64,000 bases of DNA from positions 62,001-126,000 of the forward strand of contig NZ_JAPLAI010000052.1 of the NCBI RefSeq assembly GCF_026393345.1. Reading direction: 5' to 3'. The number at the start of each line of letters is the position of its first letter. Within the stretch, counting starts at the first letter, position 1. The translations under genes were made by a program, and so were the position numbers. Below the pieces are notes generated by a model. The model saw nothing but the letters and a program-made list of their open reading frames with translations, searched no databases and was not told the DNA's origin. Shown piece by piece: positions 1 through 8,246 of this stretch. This stretch comes from Microbacterium sp. Its GTDB lineage: Bacteria > Actinomycetota > Actinomycetes > Actinomycetales > Microbacteriaceae.

Positions 1-1256
1 ACGTCGCCGAACTCGACCGCGAAGTCGCGGAACTCCCGCGGGTCGACGTCGCGGAGCTCGGCGAAGCCCATGCCGCCGAAGCGGGCGAACAGCTGCGTCA
101 GAGCTCGTTCCAGTTCTCGCGTGTCGGCCGAGGGCAAGAGCACCCCGAGGCTCTGCGCGGCGGCGATCATGCCGGCGCCGTCGCGGGCAGCCACCGCGAT
201 GAGCACCCGCCGGAGGCCGCTCCGCAGCGTCGGGGAGGCCTCGCCCATCATGCCGAAGTCGATGAACGTCAGCCGCCACGCCGGGGCGCCGTCGGCGCCC
301 GGGGTCCCGAACGGGGTGACGAAGATGTTCCCGGGGTGCGGGTCGGCGTGGAAGTAGCCGTGGGTGAACAGCTGGTCGAACATGACCGACGCGAACGTCG
401 AGGCCACCTCCGACGGATCGATGCCCGCGGCGCGGAGCGCATCCACGTCGGTGATCTTCAGCGCGGTGACGTCGGCGAGGGTCAGCACCCGCCGTGTCGT
501 GCGCTCCCAGACGACATCCGGCACGGCGACGCGGGAGTCGTCGGCGAAGTCGGCGGCGAACCGCTCGGCGCCCGCCGCCTCGTGCAGGTAGTCGACCTCT
601 TCGAGACTGGTGTGGGCGAACTCGGTGACGAGGGCCTGCGTGTCGACCCGGTCGGCGACGACCCGCACCCGGCTGAGCCACCCGGCCACCCGCCGTAGGG
701 CTGCGAGGTCCACCTCGACGATCTCGTCGATCCCCGGACGCTGCACCTTCACCACGACGTCGGCGAATCCGACGTCCGCGGCGAGGTCCGGATGCAGCCG
801 CGCGCGGTGCGCCTGTCCGAGGGAGGCGGCGGCGACCGGCGTCTCGTCGAACCAGGCGAAGGCGCGCTCCACCGGCATCCCGAGGTCGGCCTCGGCCGCC
901 CCGCGGATGTGGGCGAACGGCACGGCGGGCACCTCGTCCTGAAGGCCCTCCAGCTCCCGCGTGATCTCCGGCGGCAGCACATCGAGGCGCGACGACAGGA
1001 ACTGGCCGACCTTGATCATGAGCCCGCCGAGTTCGACCGCGAGGGCGTGGAATCGCTGCGCCAGCCGCCGCATCCGACGCTCACGCGTGCGTTCGGCGAT
1101 GCCGCCGAGTCCCACCCGGGGCAGGAACAGCTCGTACCACCACGTCTGCACGAGATGCCGCCCGGCGAACCGGAGGATCCGACGGTACCGCGCACGGGTG
1201 GGGACGGCGCCTGGGACGGATCCATCCGGACGCCGACCTGCCGTCGGCACGCTCAC
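1..1256 (-). CDS. ABC1/AarF/UbiB-family atypical kinase, C-terminus cut by window start
   Basis: Partial protein; 418 codons are visible. The family motifs are clear: KVGQ at residues 82-85 (the KxGQ motif), AAASLGQ (the ABC1-family Ala-rich nucleotide loop), VVVKVQRPG, and HADPHPGN of the catalytic loop near the truncated end. ABC1/UbiB proteins are kinase-like ATPases linked to quinone or isoprenoid lipid handling; the substrate in actinobacteria is not settled. I chose the GTG start because it overlaps the TGA of the upstream padR-type gene (GTGA), which suggests translational coupling and co-regulation. The C-terminal part, including any membrane anchor, lies outside the window. Confidence 0.9.
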   Translation of the reverse strand, partial: MSVPTAGRRPDGSVPGAVPTRARYRRILRFAGRHLVQTWWYELFLPRVGLGGIAERTRERRMRRLAQRFHALAVELGGLMIKVGQFLSSRLDVLPPEITRELEGLQDEVPAVPFAHIRGAAEADLGMPVERAFAWFDETPVAAASLGQAHRARLHPDLAADVGFADVVVKVQRPGIDEIVEVDLAALRRVAGWLSRVRVVADRVDTQALVTEFAHTSLEEVDYLHEAAGAERFAADFADDSRVAVPDVVWERTTRRVLTLADVTALKITDVDALRAAGIDPSEVASTFASVMFDQLFTHGYFHADPHPGNIFVTPFGTPGADGAPAWRLTFIDFGMMGEASPTLRSGLRRVLIAVAARDGAGMIAAAQSLGVLLPSADTRELERALTQLFARFGGMGFAELRDVDPREFRDFAVEFGD

Positions 1257-1846
1257 CCCTGGGCGAGGATGCCGTAGAGCTTGCGCTTCGCGTCTTCCAG
1301 CACCTCGATGGCCTGCTGCACCTGCGCGGAGTCGCCACTGCGAGCCACCTGCGCCGCGACCTGCGCGAGTTCGATGCCGGCCTTCGGCAGCGCGGTCGCC
1401 CGGCCGCTGTCACGCAGGCCCGAGCTCTCCCACGGCGCGGGCTTGCCGGCCGCATCCTCGGCCTCCGCACGTCCCGCCTCGGTAAGCGAGTAGGTCTTCC
1501 GGCCGTTCGCCTCCTCGGCGCTGATGAGGCCCTCGTCTGCGAGAAGCTGCAACGTGGGGTAGACCGAGCCTGCGCTCGGCTTCCAGCTGCCGCCGGAGCG
1601 CTCCTCGATCTCGTGGATGATCTGGTAGCCGTGCATCGGCTGCTCGGCGAGCAGGGCCAGGACCGCGGCGCGCACGTCGCCGCGACCCATGCGCGGTCCG
1701 ACACGCTTGTCGAACGCAGTACGCAGCTGGTCCATCGCCTCCCACATACCGGATGCGGCGTTGCCGAGGCCGGCACCGAAATCGGCGCCGAAGCCCTGTC
1801 CGCCTGCTCCCGTTCCGAACATGCCTCCGGGGAAAGAACCGTTCAT
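1253..1846 (-). CDS. PadR family transcriptional regulator
   Basis: A 197-residue protein. A Gly-rich N-terminal stretch (about residues 1-35) is followed by a PadR winged helix (about 50-130) containing [34 protein letters not shown] and [12 protein letters not shown], the classic PadR signature. The C-terminal helix (about 165-197) is probably for dimerisation. The ATG is preceded by AGGAGG with 5 nt spacing. Longer upstream reading is non-coding in appearance. It overlaps the ABC1 kinase gene by 4 nt, so the two form an operon. A palindrome in front of the gene suggests autoregulation. The ligand is unknown. Confidence 0.9.
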   Translation of the reverse strand: MNGSFPGGMFGTGAGGQGFGADFGAGLGNAASGMWEAMDQLRTAFDKRVGPRMGRGDVRAAVLALLAEQPMHGYQIIHEIEERSGGSWKPSAGSVYPTLQLLADEGLISAEEANGRKTYSLTEAGRAEAEDAAGKPAPWESSGLRDSGRATALPKAGIELAQVAAQVARSGDSAQVQQAIEVLEDAKRKLYGILAQG

Positions 1847-1870
1847 GATGACCTCCTGGGTCGATCGGTT

Positions 1871-1894
1871 AGCGATACTGAACGATATATCGCT
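1871..1894. promoter_or_regulatory. Probable PadR operator
   Basis: Inverted repeat AGCGATA-N10-TATCGCT, with the perfect 10-bp palindrome CGATATATCG at 1883-1892 inside it. It is AT-rich in a GC-rich background and lies 25 bp upstream of the padR-type start codon. PadR-family operators typically contain ATAT-centred palindromes, so autoregulation is the likely reading. It has not been tested. Confidence 0.6.
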
Positions 1895-1946
1895 CACAAG
1901 CCCGGGGGAAGGGTTGGGGCTGGGTGTTCGCCGTGCGTCCGCAAAC

Positions 1947-2036
1947 GGGGTGACGGGATTCGGGGATGTCACCAGATGCGGGCCGAATCGGCGCGGAGCG
2001 CCCGATTCTCGCGACATCCCCGATTCTCGTGACAGG
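1947..2036. repeat. Inverted array of 18-bp units (two reverse, two forward)
   Basis: Units on the + strand: 2001-2018 (CCCGATTCTCGCGACATC) and 2019-2036 (CCCGATTCTCGTGACAGG). Reverse-orientation units are 1965-1982 and, more diverged, 1947-1964. The same unit family recurs at 43901-44008. The array fills the divergent gap between the padR-type gene and the SulP remnant. No gene is visible between 1895 and 2162. Confidence 0.7.
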
Positions 2037-2162
2037 CGGCGGGCCGCGCCCCGGCGGCAGATTTCACCGGATGCGTCGTCGCGACGCCCGCCCGCTTCCG
2101 CCGGCCAGGCCCGGCGATGTGCCCGCCGTGTCCGGTCCGAGCCCCCCCGCCTCCGGAGTCCC

Positions 2163-2633
2163 ATGACCGTCGCCGACCCCGCGCCCGCGAACCACGACCG
2201 GATCGAGCCGACCGTGTGGCAGGCGCTGCGCAGTCCCCGCATCCTCACCCGGGAGGTGCTCGCCGGGCTCGTCGTCGCGCTCGCCCTCATCCCGGAGGCG
2301 ATCGCGTTCTCGATCATCGCCGGGGTCGACCCGCGGGTCGGGCTGTTCTCGTCGTTCGTCATGGCGATCGCGATCGCCTTCCTCGGCGGGCGCCCCGCGA
2401 TGATCACGGCCGCCACGGGCGCTGTCGCTCTCGTGATCGCCCTGCTCGTGCGGGAGCACGGCCTCGACTACCTCATCGCGACCGTGATCCTCGCCGGCAT
2501 CCTGCAGATCGTGCTGGGGCTCCTCGGCGTGGCGAAGCTCATGCGGTTCATCCCGCGCTCGGCGCTGCTGGCGATGATGATCCGCCGCGAGCGCGTGGAT
2601 GCGGCGGCCGCGGCCGTCGACGAACGCCTCTGA
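2163..2633 (+). pseudogene. Truncated SulP-family anion permease (N-terminal part only)
   Basis: Only 156 residues against roughly 500-570 for SulP transporters. Residues 1-140 match the start of the family: [20 protein letters not shown], the [11 protein letters not shown] stretch, and [16 protein letters not shown]. The reading then jumps to [19 protein letters not shown] and stops, with no remaining membrane segments and no STAS domain. The tail is in frame, which fits an internal deletion joining the N-terminus to the original C-terminus. A weak GGAG lies before the ATG. Transport function is unlikely unless the fragment has another role. Confidence 0.75.
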
Positions 2634-2645
2634 GCGGGGGTCCTG

Positions 2646-3500
2646 TCAGCCCCCGGCGGCCGTCGTGAACCGCTGCATGCCGAGGACGCCGACGAGCCGG
2701 AGCTTCTCCTCCGATTCACTGCGGGGTTCCGCGGTCAGGACGAGAAGGGCCTGGGCCCGGTCCTCGGTGAACAGCACCTGACAGTCGACCTCGATGGCAC
2801 CGACCTCGGGATGGATGAGCACCTTGTGGTCGGTGAACCGCTGCGCCACCAGCTGCAGGTCCCACAGCTCCCGGAACTCCGGGCTCTCGCGCTGCAGTCG
2901 GGTCACGAGTTCTGCCGCGGTGGACGAGGGACCCATGGTCCCGTACGCCACGCGGAGCGACGCGACCAGCGCCCGGCTCTGGCGGGCACGGTCCGCCTCC
3001 GGGTAACGTGCCCGTTCCCGTTCCGGATCGGTGAACCACCGATAGGCCTCATACCGGCGCCAGCCGATGTCACTCTCGCGATCTCCGAGCAGCGCTGCCG
3101 CAGGAGCGTTCTGCGCCAGTACCTCACCGAGGGTCGAGATGATGAGGGCGGGTGTGTCCGAGAGCCGGTCGAAGACCCGCTGCAGCGCGGGCGCCACATG
3201 CGCGGATGAGGAGCGCCTATCGGGCACGCTGTGACCGGCGATGCGGAACAGGTAATCGCGCTCGTCATCCGACAGCCGCAGCGCCCGACTCAGGGCCGCC
3301 AGCATCTGCGGACTCGGCTGCGGACCGCGCGCCTGCTCCAAGCGGGTGTAGTAGTCGGTCGACATGGTCGCCAGCTGCGCGACCTCCTCACGCCGAAGTC
3401 CCACCGTCCGGCGGCGTGCGCCCTCGCTCAGGCCGACATCGGACGGGCGCAGGGCGTCTCGGCGTCGACGCAGGTACTCGGCCACGGCAGCACGATCCAT
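2646..3500 (-). CDS. MmyB-type XRE-family helix-turn-helix regulator
   Basis: A 284-residue protein. The N-terminal XRE helix-turn-helix (about residues 5-85) contains GLRREEVAQLATMSTDYYTRLEQARGP, the hallmark of this group. The C-terminal MmyB-like ligand-binding domain (about 105-275) contains ISTLGEVLAQNAPAAALLG and the EVGAIEVDCQ-type segment. Such regulators usually sit divergent from an SDR oxidoreductase that they control, and that is the arrangement here (SDR starts at 3602). The start MDRAAVAEYL follows a GGAGG-containing leader. The effector is unknown. Confidence 0.88.
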   Translation of the reverse strand: MDRAAVAEYLRRRRDALRPSDVGLSEGARRRTVGLRREEVAQLATMSTDYYTRLEQARGPQPSPQMLAALSRALRLSDDERDYLFRIAGHSVPDRRSSSAHVAPALQRVFDRLSDTPALIISTLGEVLAQNAPAAALLGDRESDIGWRRYEAYRWFTDPERERARYPEADRARQSRALVASLRVAYGTMGPSSTAAELVTRLQRESPEFRELWDLQLVAQRFTDHKVLIHPEVGAIEVDCQVLFTEDRAQALLVLTAEPRSESEEKLRLVGVLGMQRFTTAAGG

Positions 3501-3601
3501 GCCCCCATCCTCCCCCCCGTGCCGCCGGCGCAACCAGGGACCGTCGATCCCCCGATGAGGCGGGCCTGGATGCCCGCCCGGCACCGGGGCACGCTCGAGG
3601 C

Positions 3602-4369
3602 ATGAACATCTCCGGAAACACCGTCTTCATCCCGGGCGCCACCAGCGGCATCGGCCTCGCCCTGGCCACACGCCTGCACGCCGCGGGGAACACCGTGATC
3701 GTCGGCGGGCGCCGCGCCGACGTGCTCGAACAGATCGCCCGGGATCACCCGGGGATCGACACGATCGTGATCGACACCACCGTGCCGAGCAGCATCCTCG
3801 ACGCCGCGCGCGACGTGATCGCCCGTCACCCCGATCTCAACGTCCTCATCCCGATGGCGGGCATCATGCGTGCCGAGGACTGGACCTCGGCGGGATTCCT
3901 CGACACCGCAGAGGAGACCGTCACCACCAACCTCCTCGGTCCGATCCGGCTGATCGCCGCGTTCATCGACCAGCTGACATCGCGGCCGGGCGCCACCATC
4001 CTCACGGTGTCCTCCGGCCTCGCCTTCACGCCGCTGCGCGTCACCCCGACGTACAACGCGACCAAGGCGGCCATCCACATGCTGAGCGAGTCGATCCGAC
4101 TGCAACTCGCGGGCACCGGTGTCCAGGTGCAGGAGCTGGTGCCGCCCGCCGTCCGCACGACGCTCATGCCGGGTCACGAAACGAGCGCCGTCGCCATGCC
4201 GCTGGACGCTTTCGCCGACGAGGTCATGACCCTGCTGTCGACCCAGCCAGGAGCGACCGAGATCCAGGTGGAGAGTGTGAAGTTCCTGCGCTACGCAGAG
4301 ACCCGCGGCGAGTACCCCGCGGTCGTCGAGGCGCTCAACGCCGCCGACCCGCACAACGCCCGTCCGTGA
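3602..4369 (+). CDS. Short-chain dehydrogenase/reductase (DltE-like)
   Basis: A 255-residue SDR with the Rossmann glycine motif GATSGIG (about residues 11-17), the segment PMAGIM in place of the usual NNAG, the catalytic serine region VSSGLAF, and YNATK (YxxxK). It is probably an NAD(P)(H)-dependent oxidoreductase; the substrate is unknown. It is divergent from the MmyB-type regulator with about 100 bp between the starts, so it is likely that regulator's target. A CACGCT hexamer 6 nt before the ATG weakly resembles the leaderless -10 seen elsewhere in the window. It converges on gnd. Confidence 0.88.
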   Translation: MNISGNTVFIPGATSGIGLALATRLHAAGNTVIVGGRRADVLEQIARDHPGIDTIVIDTTVPSSILDAARDVIARHPDLNVLIPMAGIMRAEDWTSAGFLDTAEETVTTNLLGPIRLIAAFIDQLTSRPGATILTVSSGLAFTPLRVTPTYNATKAAIHMLSESIRLQLAGTGVQVQELVPPAVRTTLMPGHETSAVAMPLDAFADEVMTLLSTQPGATEIQVESVKFLRYAETRGEYPAVVEALNAADPHNARP

Positions 4370-4385
4370 CCGCCGTGCGTCAGGC

Positions 4386-5441
4386 TCAGGCGGAGTCGGA
4401 CTTCCGCGAGCCCGCCTCGAGCTTGTCGCCGGAGGGCAGCTCCTGGTGTCCGCCGAACTGCAGCCGCATGGCGGAGAGGAGCTGGTTGGCATAGTGGTCC
4501 TCGCCCCGAGAGGCAAACCGCTCGAACAGGGATGCGGCGAGCACCGGCACCGGAACGCCCACGTCGACCGCGGCCTTGACCGTCCAGCGCCCCTCGCCCG
4601 AGTCGGACACGCGCCCGGCGAGCCCGCTGAGCGTGGGGTTCTCCTCCAGCGCGGCCGCGGTGAGATCGAGCAGCCACGAGGAGATCACCGAGCCGCGGCG
4701 CCACACCTCGGCAACCTTGGGCACGTCGATGTCGAACTGATAGAACTCGGGATCTTCGAGCGGCGCCACCTCGGCCGAGTGCGATGCCTCGCGCACGCCC
4801 GCATCCGCGTTCTCGAGGATGTTGAGGCCCTCGGCAAGCGCGGCCATGATGCCGTACTCGATGCCGTTGTGGACCATTTTGACGAAGTGCCCCGCCCCCG
4901 AGGGCCCGCAGTGCAGGTAGCCGAGCTCCTCCGGCGCGAGTTCGCCGGTCCGCCCGGGGGTGCGAGGGATGTCGCCCTCGCCCGGGGCGATGGTGCGCAG
5001 CACCGGGTCGAGGAGCGCCACCGCTTCGTCGGGACCGCCGACCATGAGGCAGTAGCCGCGGTCGAGACCGAAGACGCCGCCGCTCGTACCGACGTCCATG
5101 TAGTGGATGCCGCGGTCCTTCAGCGCTGCCGCGCGGCGGACGTCGTCGCGGTAGTTGGAGTTGCCGCCGTCGATGATCACGTCGCCGGGCTCCAGCACGG
5201 CGGAGACCTGTTCCACCACGCTGCCGGTGAGACCGGCCGGGATCATGAGCCAGACCGCGCGCGGCGCTTCGAGCTTGGCGGCGAGGTCGGCGAGCGAGGT
5301 GGCACCGGTCGATCCTTCACCCTCGAGGGTGGCCACCGCCGCCGCGTTCACGTCGTAGACGACGCACTCGTGACCCGCCCGTTCCAGGCGTCGCACGATG
5401 TTCGAACCCATCCGACCGAGGCCGATCATCCCCAGCTGCAT
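4386..5441 (-). CDS. gnd: 6-phosphogluconate dehydrogenase, decarboxylating (short form)
   Basis: A 351-residue protein starting MQLGMIGLGRMGSNIVRRL (Rossmann motif). It has DGGNSNYRDD and GTSGGVFGL for substrate binding, and GPSGAGHFVKMVHNGIEYG, which carries the catalytic Lys and the family signature. It belongs to the short (about 300-350 residue) YqeC/GndA-like class rather than the 470-residue class. The role is oxidation of 6-phosphogluconate to ribulose 5-phosphate plus CO2, giving a reduced cofactor for the pentose phosphate pathway. A GGGAGGAGC ribosome site precedes the ATG. It stands alone, convergent with the SDR. Confidence 0.93.
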   Translation of the reverse strand: MQLGMIGLGRMGSNIVRRLERAGHECVVYDVNAAAVATLEGEGSTGATSLADLAAKLEAPRAVWLMIPAGLTGSVVEQVSAVLEPGDVIIDGGNSNYRDDVRRAAALKDRGIHYMDVGTSGGVFGLDRGYCLMVGGPDEAVALLDPVLRTIAPGEGDIPRTPGRTGELAPEELGYLHCGPSGAGHFVKMVHNGIEYGIMAALAEGLNILENADAGVREASHSAEVAPLEDPEFYQFDIDVPKVAEVWRRGSVISSWLLDLTAAALEENPTLSGLAGRVSDSGEGRWTVKAAVDVGVPVPVLAASLFERFASRGEDHYANQLLSAMRLQFGGHQELPSGDKLEAGSRKSDSA

Positions 5442-5465
5442 GCTTGCTCCTCCCGGGCGCGCCGC

Positions 5466-5500
5466 GCCTCCCGCCGCAGTCTAGAGCCGCGACGGGAGGC
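5466..5500 (-). terminator. Possible hairpin terminator downstream of the DUF6458-like gene
   Basis: GCCTCCCG (5466-5473) pairs with CGGGAGGC (5493-5500) around a 19-nt loop. It lies between the stop of the small membrane protein gene and the gnd start. There is no U-tract, so the call is weak. Confidence 0.35.
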
Positions 5501-5515
5501 GACGGCAGGCGGGCG

Positions 5516-5776
5516 TCAGATCCGGGGGTCGTCGTCCGCGCTGACCGAGCGCTCGGTGACGCGCTCCCGGCCGGTGGGGTCGGCCGAGGTGCGGGTGACG
5601 GATGTGGCGGTGCGACGACGCGCGAGCAGCGCGATGCCGATGATGACGACCACGACACCGGCACCCATGAGGATGTAGCCGATCAGGTCGAGGTTGAGGA
5701 ACTCCACGTCCACGTTCACCGCGAACGCCAAGATCGCGCCGATCACGATCAGAACGATTCCTGCTCCGATACTCAT
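5516..5776 (-). CDS. Small two-TM membrane protein, DUF6458-like
   Basis: 86 residues. The first half is two hydrophobic helices: SIGAGIVLIVIGAILAFAV, then, after the short loop NVDVEFLNLDL, IGYILMGAGVVVVIIGIAL. A basic ARRR stop-transfer and a hydrophilic tail follow, ending SVSADDDPRI. Widespread small actinobacterial proteins (DUF6458) share this layout, and no function is established for them. AGGAGA precedes the ATG. I rejected an upstream start because the extension is not family-like. Confidence 0.8.
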   Translation of the reverse strand: MSIGAGIVLIVIGAILAFAVNVDVEFLNLDLIGYILMGAGVVVVIIGIALLARRRTATSVTRTSADPTGRERVTERSVSADDDPRI

Positions 5777-5891
5777 CACGCTCTCCTTTCGGGCGCACCA
5801 CCGTGCGGGTGCACCGACCACGGTGATGCTGCCAGTCCGGCGCCACAGGGAGTGGAGGGGTTGACAATCCGGCGGCGGTCGGCGTTCCGGC

Positions 5892-6626
5892 TCAGGCGGA
5901 CACGAACCCGGCGTACGCGAGCAGATACAGCGGCGTGTAGACGACGGAGATGAGTAGCGCGTGGGTGAGAACGAAGCCGCCGGACTCGAGCGCCTTGCCG
6001 CGCTGGCGCAGGTGGGCGGATAGCTTCCGCAGCATCCCGGCGGGATGCCGCACGTCCCAGCTGTTGAACCGCAGGTACCGACCGAGGTACACCCCGACGG
6101 CCCCCAGCACGATGAGCACGGCGGCGAAGATCCAGCTGCCCGAGGGCGGCAGCGTCCCCTGGTTCGGCGCGGCGATGAGGATGAAGCCGGTCTGCACCAC
6201 GGCGAGACTCAGCACCGCGTTCGCGATACCGGACAGGGTGAGCGTGAGGGTCTGCACGATGTCGAACCACAGCGGCACCGGATCGTCGTCACGCCGGTGG
6301 CTGAAGTTGAGTTCGGTGATCAGGTAGATGGAGTTCGGGAAGAACAGCAACCACAGCAGGGTGCCGACCACGAGATAGCCCCACAGGATGCCGATCGACA
6401 GGCCGACCGACACCCCCGCGGCGGCCGAGAGCACCGGCGTAAGGACGAAGAGACCCGCGATCGCGAGGACCGCGGCGAAGACCGGGATGGCGGACAGCCC
6501 GATGTTCACCAGCATCGGCCGGTAGAGGGTCACGCCGTACACGGCTGCGCGCAGCCACACCAGCACGGCCGCGTACAGGTTCATCACGACCACGGCGGCC
6601 ACCGCGACCAGGATCGCGACGCTCAT
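5892..6626 (-). CDS. DUF1361 domain membrane protein
   Basis: 244 residues with about six to seven predicted membrane segments. The conserved DUF1361 core LLFFPNSIYLITELNFSHRRD is followed by VPLWFDIVQTLTLTLSGIANAVLSL and LGRYLRFNSWDV. The biochemical role of DUF1361 proteins is unknown. Its start lies 10 nt after the stop of the lipid kinase gene on the same strand, so the two probably share a transcript. The gap 5777-5891 holds nothing I can name. Confidence 0.85.
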   Translation of the reverse strand: MSVAILVAVAAVVVMNLYAAVLVWLRAAVYGVTLYRPMLVNIGLSAIPVFAAVLAIAGLFVLTPVLSAAAGVSVGLSIGILWGYLVVGTLLWLLFFPNSIYLITELNFSHRRDDDPVPLWFDIVQTLTLTLSGIANAVLSLAVVQTGFILIAAPNQGTLPPSGSWIFAAVLIVLGAVGVYLGRYLRFNSWDVRHPAGMLRKLSAHLRQRGKALESGGFVLTHALLISVVYTPLYLLAYAGFVSA

Positions 6627-6636
6627 CGGCCCTGCC

Positions 6637-7554
6637 TCATCGGACGGTGAGCGCCCCGGCGTCGATGCTCGCCGTGAAGCTGCGCACCTCGCCGACCTCT
6701 TCCCCGTCGATCTCGAACGCCCGCGGCTCGGGGAGCTCCACCCGCACGGTCTGCGCCTGGTGATGGTCGACGGTCTCGGTGCTCGCGGCCTTCCGGTCAC
6801 GGTCGAACAGCCGCAGCAGCCCGTTCTCCCACACCATCGAGCGGAGCGTGTCCATCCACTGCAGCATCCCGTCGGAGCTGATGGCGAGCACGTCCAGCTT
6901 CCCGTCGTCGGGCGCCGCATCCGGGAGCAGCGTCACGCCGCCCTGGATCGTGCCGCAGTTGCCGACGAGCACCGTGTGTGCCTGCGTCTGCTGCGGCTCG
7001 CGGTCGTCGACCGTGACGGTGAGCTCCAGCACATCGGATGCGGCGAGCGCGCGTCCCATCGCCTCGACGTAGGCGAGCCACCCGGCACGGGACTTCAGAT
7101 CGTCGTCGGTCTCGGCGAGCATCTGCGCGTCCAGGCCGAACCCGATCATGACGACGAAGGCGTGCCGCTCCCCGCCGTCGGTCTCCACCCAGCCGACGTC
7201 GATCGTGCGCGGTTCGCCCGACACGATGCGCGCCATCGCGGGACCGATGGTCAGCGGGATGCCGAGGTTCCGGGCAAGCAGATTGCCGGTGCCCTGCGGC
7301 ACGATGCCGAGGTGCACACCGGTGCCGGCGAGCGTCTCGGCCACCGCGCGGACCGTCCCGTCGCCGCCCGCGACCACCACCAGGTCGCACCCCGCAGCCA
7401 GCGCGTCGCGCGCGGGCCCCTGCCCCGGATCCTCCGGGGTGGTCTCGAACCAGGACACCGCCGCATCCGCCCCGGCCTCCTGCCAGGCCTTCTCCAGATC
7501 CGCTCGAGAGATCTTGCTGGGGTTGAACACGATGCCGACCTGCGATTGCGTCAT
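6637..7554 (-). CDS. Diacylglycerol/lipid kinase family protein
   Basis: 305 residues. The DAGK catalytic domain opens with VGIVFNPSKIS and carries the nucleotide-binding GGDGT motif (VVVAGGDGTVRAVAE, about residues 64-78) and VPQGTGNLLARNLG. The C-terminal beta-rich domain has GKLDVLAISS. The family (YegS/DgkB-like) phosphorylates diacylglycerol or related lipids at the membrane. The start MTQSQVG was chosen as the family-like N-terminus; CAGGGT sits 6 nt upstream. It is divergent from the regulator at 7631 and is the first gene of an apparent operon with the DUF1361 gene. Confidence 0.9.
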   Translation of the reverse strand: MTQSQVGIVFNPSKISRADLEKAWQEAGADAAVSWFETTPEDPGQGPARDALAAGCDLVVVAGGDGTVRAVAETLAGTGVHLGIVPQGTGNLLARNLGIPLTIGPAMARIVSGEPRTIDVGWVETDGGERHAFVVMIGFGLDAQMLAETDDDLKSRAGWLAYVEAMGRALAASDVLELTVTVDDREPQQTQAHTVLVGNCGTIQGGVTLLPDAAPDDGKLDVLAISSDGMLQWMDTLRSMVWENGLLRLFDRDRKAASTETVDHHQAQTVRVELPEPRAFEIDGEEVGEVRSFTASIDAGALTVR

Positions 7555-7630
7555 GGCCCCACCCTGCTCTGTTCCCCCGGTCTTCGGCAAACCGGGGCCG
7601 GAATGCCCCGGGCGGACCGATAATGGAGGC

Positions 7631-8242
7631 ATGACCCGGCCGGCGTACAGCGCCATCTCGAGCTATTCCCGCGTGCAGGTCCTGCACATGCTGCAGGAGC
7701 GACCGCAGCGCACCATCGCGGAGCTGTGCCAGACCACCGGCCTGCACGCGAACACGGTGCGCGAGCACCTGCAGCGCCTCATCGACAGCGGCTATGTCGT
7801 CGCCGAGCCGGAGAAGCGCACCACCCGGGGCCGTCCGCGCGTCCTCTACAGCGCCGCATCCGCCGATCAGGGTGGCCGCAGCCCGATCGCCCTCCGGAAG
7901 GCACGGGAGGCCGCCGTCCGCGGCGACCTGATGCGTCGCATCATGCCGTGGACCGACACCGGCGCGGAGGGCCTGCCGACCGATGCCGTCCACCAGCTGG
8001 ATGCCCTGGTCGACGACCTCGGCGAGGCCGGGTTCGACCCGGTGATCGACGAGACGACACTCACCGTGGACCTCTCCCCCTGCCCGCACGCGTCGTCCAC
8101 GGCTCAGGCACGCACCACCCTGTGCTCGGTGCACCTGGGACTCATGGAGGGCGTGCTGTCGCAGGCCGGCGGTCCGCTGCACGTCGCCGAGATGGCACCC
8201 TCGTGCGATCCGGCCCGGTGCGTGGTGCACCTGGCGCGCTGA
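7631..8242 (+). CDS. Winged-helix regulator with C-terminal cysteine cluster (SufR-like)
   Basis: 203 residues. The N-terminal winged helix (about residues 8-75) has RVQVLHMLQERPQRTIAEL, GLHANTVREHLQRLIDSGYV and a wing of RGRPRVLYS. The C-terminal domain has four cysteines spaced C-x13-C-x26-C-x4-C (SPCPHAS, TTLCSVH, PSCDPARC), suggesting a bound Fe-S cluster or metal. This resembles SufR/ArsR-type redox regulators, but the spacing differs from classic SufR, so the identity is inferred. GATAAT lies at 7619-7624, 6 nt before the ATG, which implies a leaderless mRNA. It converges on fdhD with a 4-nt gap. Confidence 0.75.
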   Translation: MTRPAYSAISSYSRVQVLHMLQERPQRTIAELCQTTGLHANTVREHLQRLIDSGYVVAEPEKRTTRGRPRVLYSAASADQGGRSPIALRKAREAAVRGDLMRRIMPWTDTGAEGLPTDAVHQLDALVDDLGEAGFDPVIDETTLTVDLSPCPHASSTAQARTTLCSVHLGLMEGVLSQAGGPLHVAEMAPSCDPARCVVHLAR

Positions 8243-8246
8243 CGCG

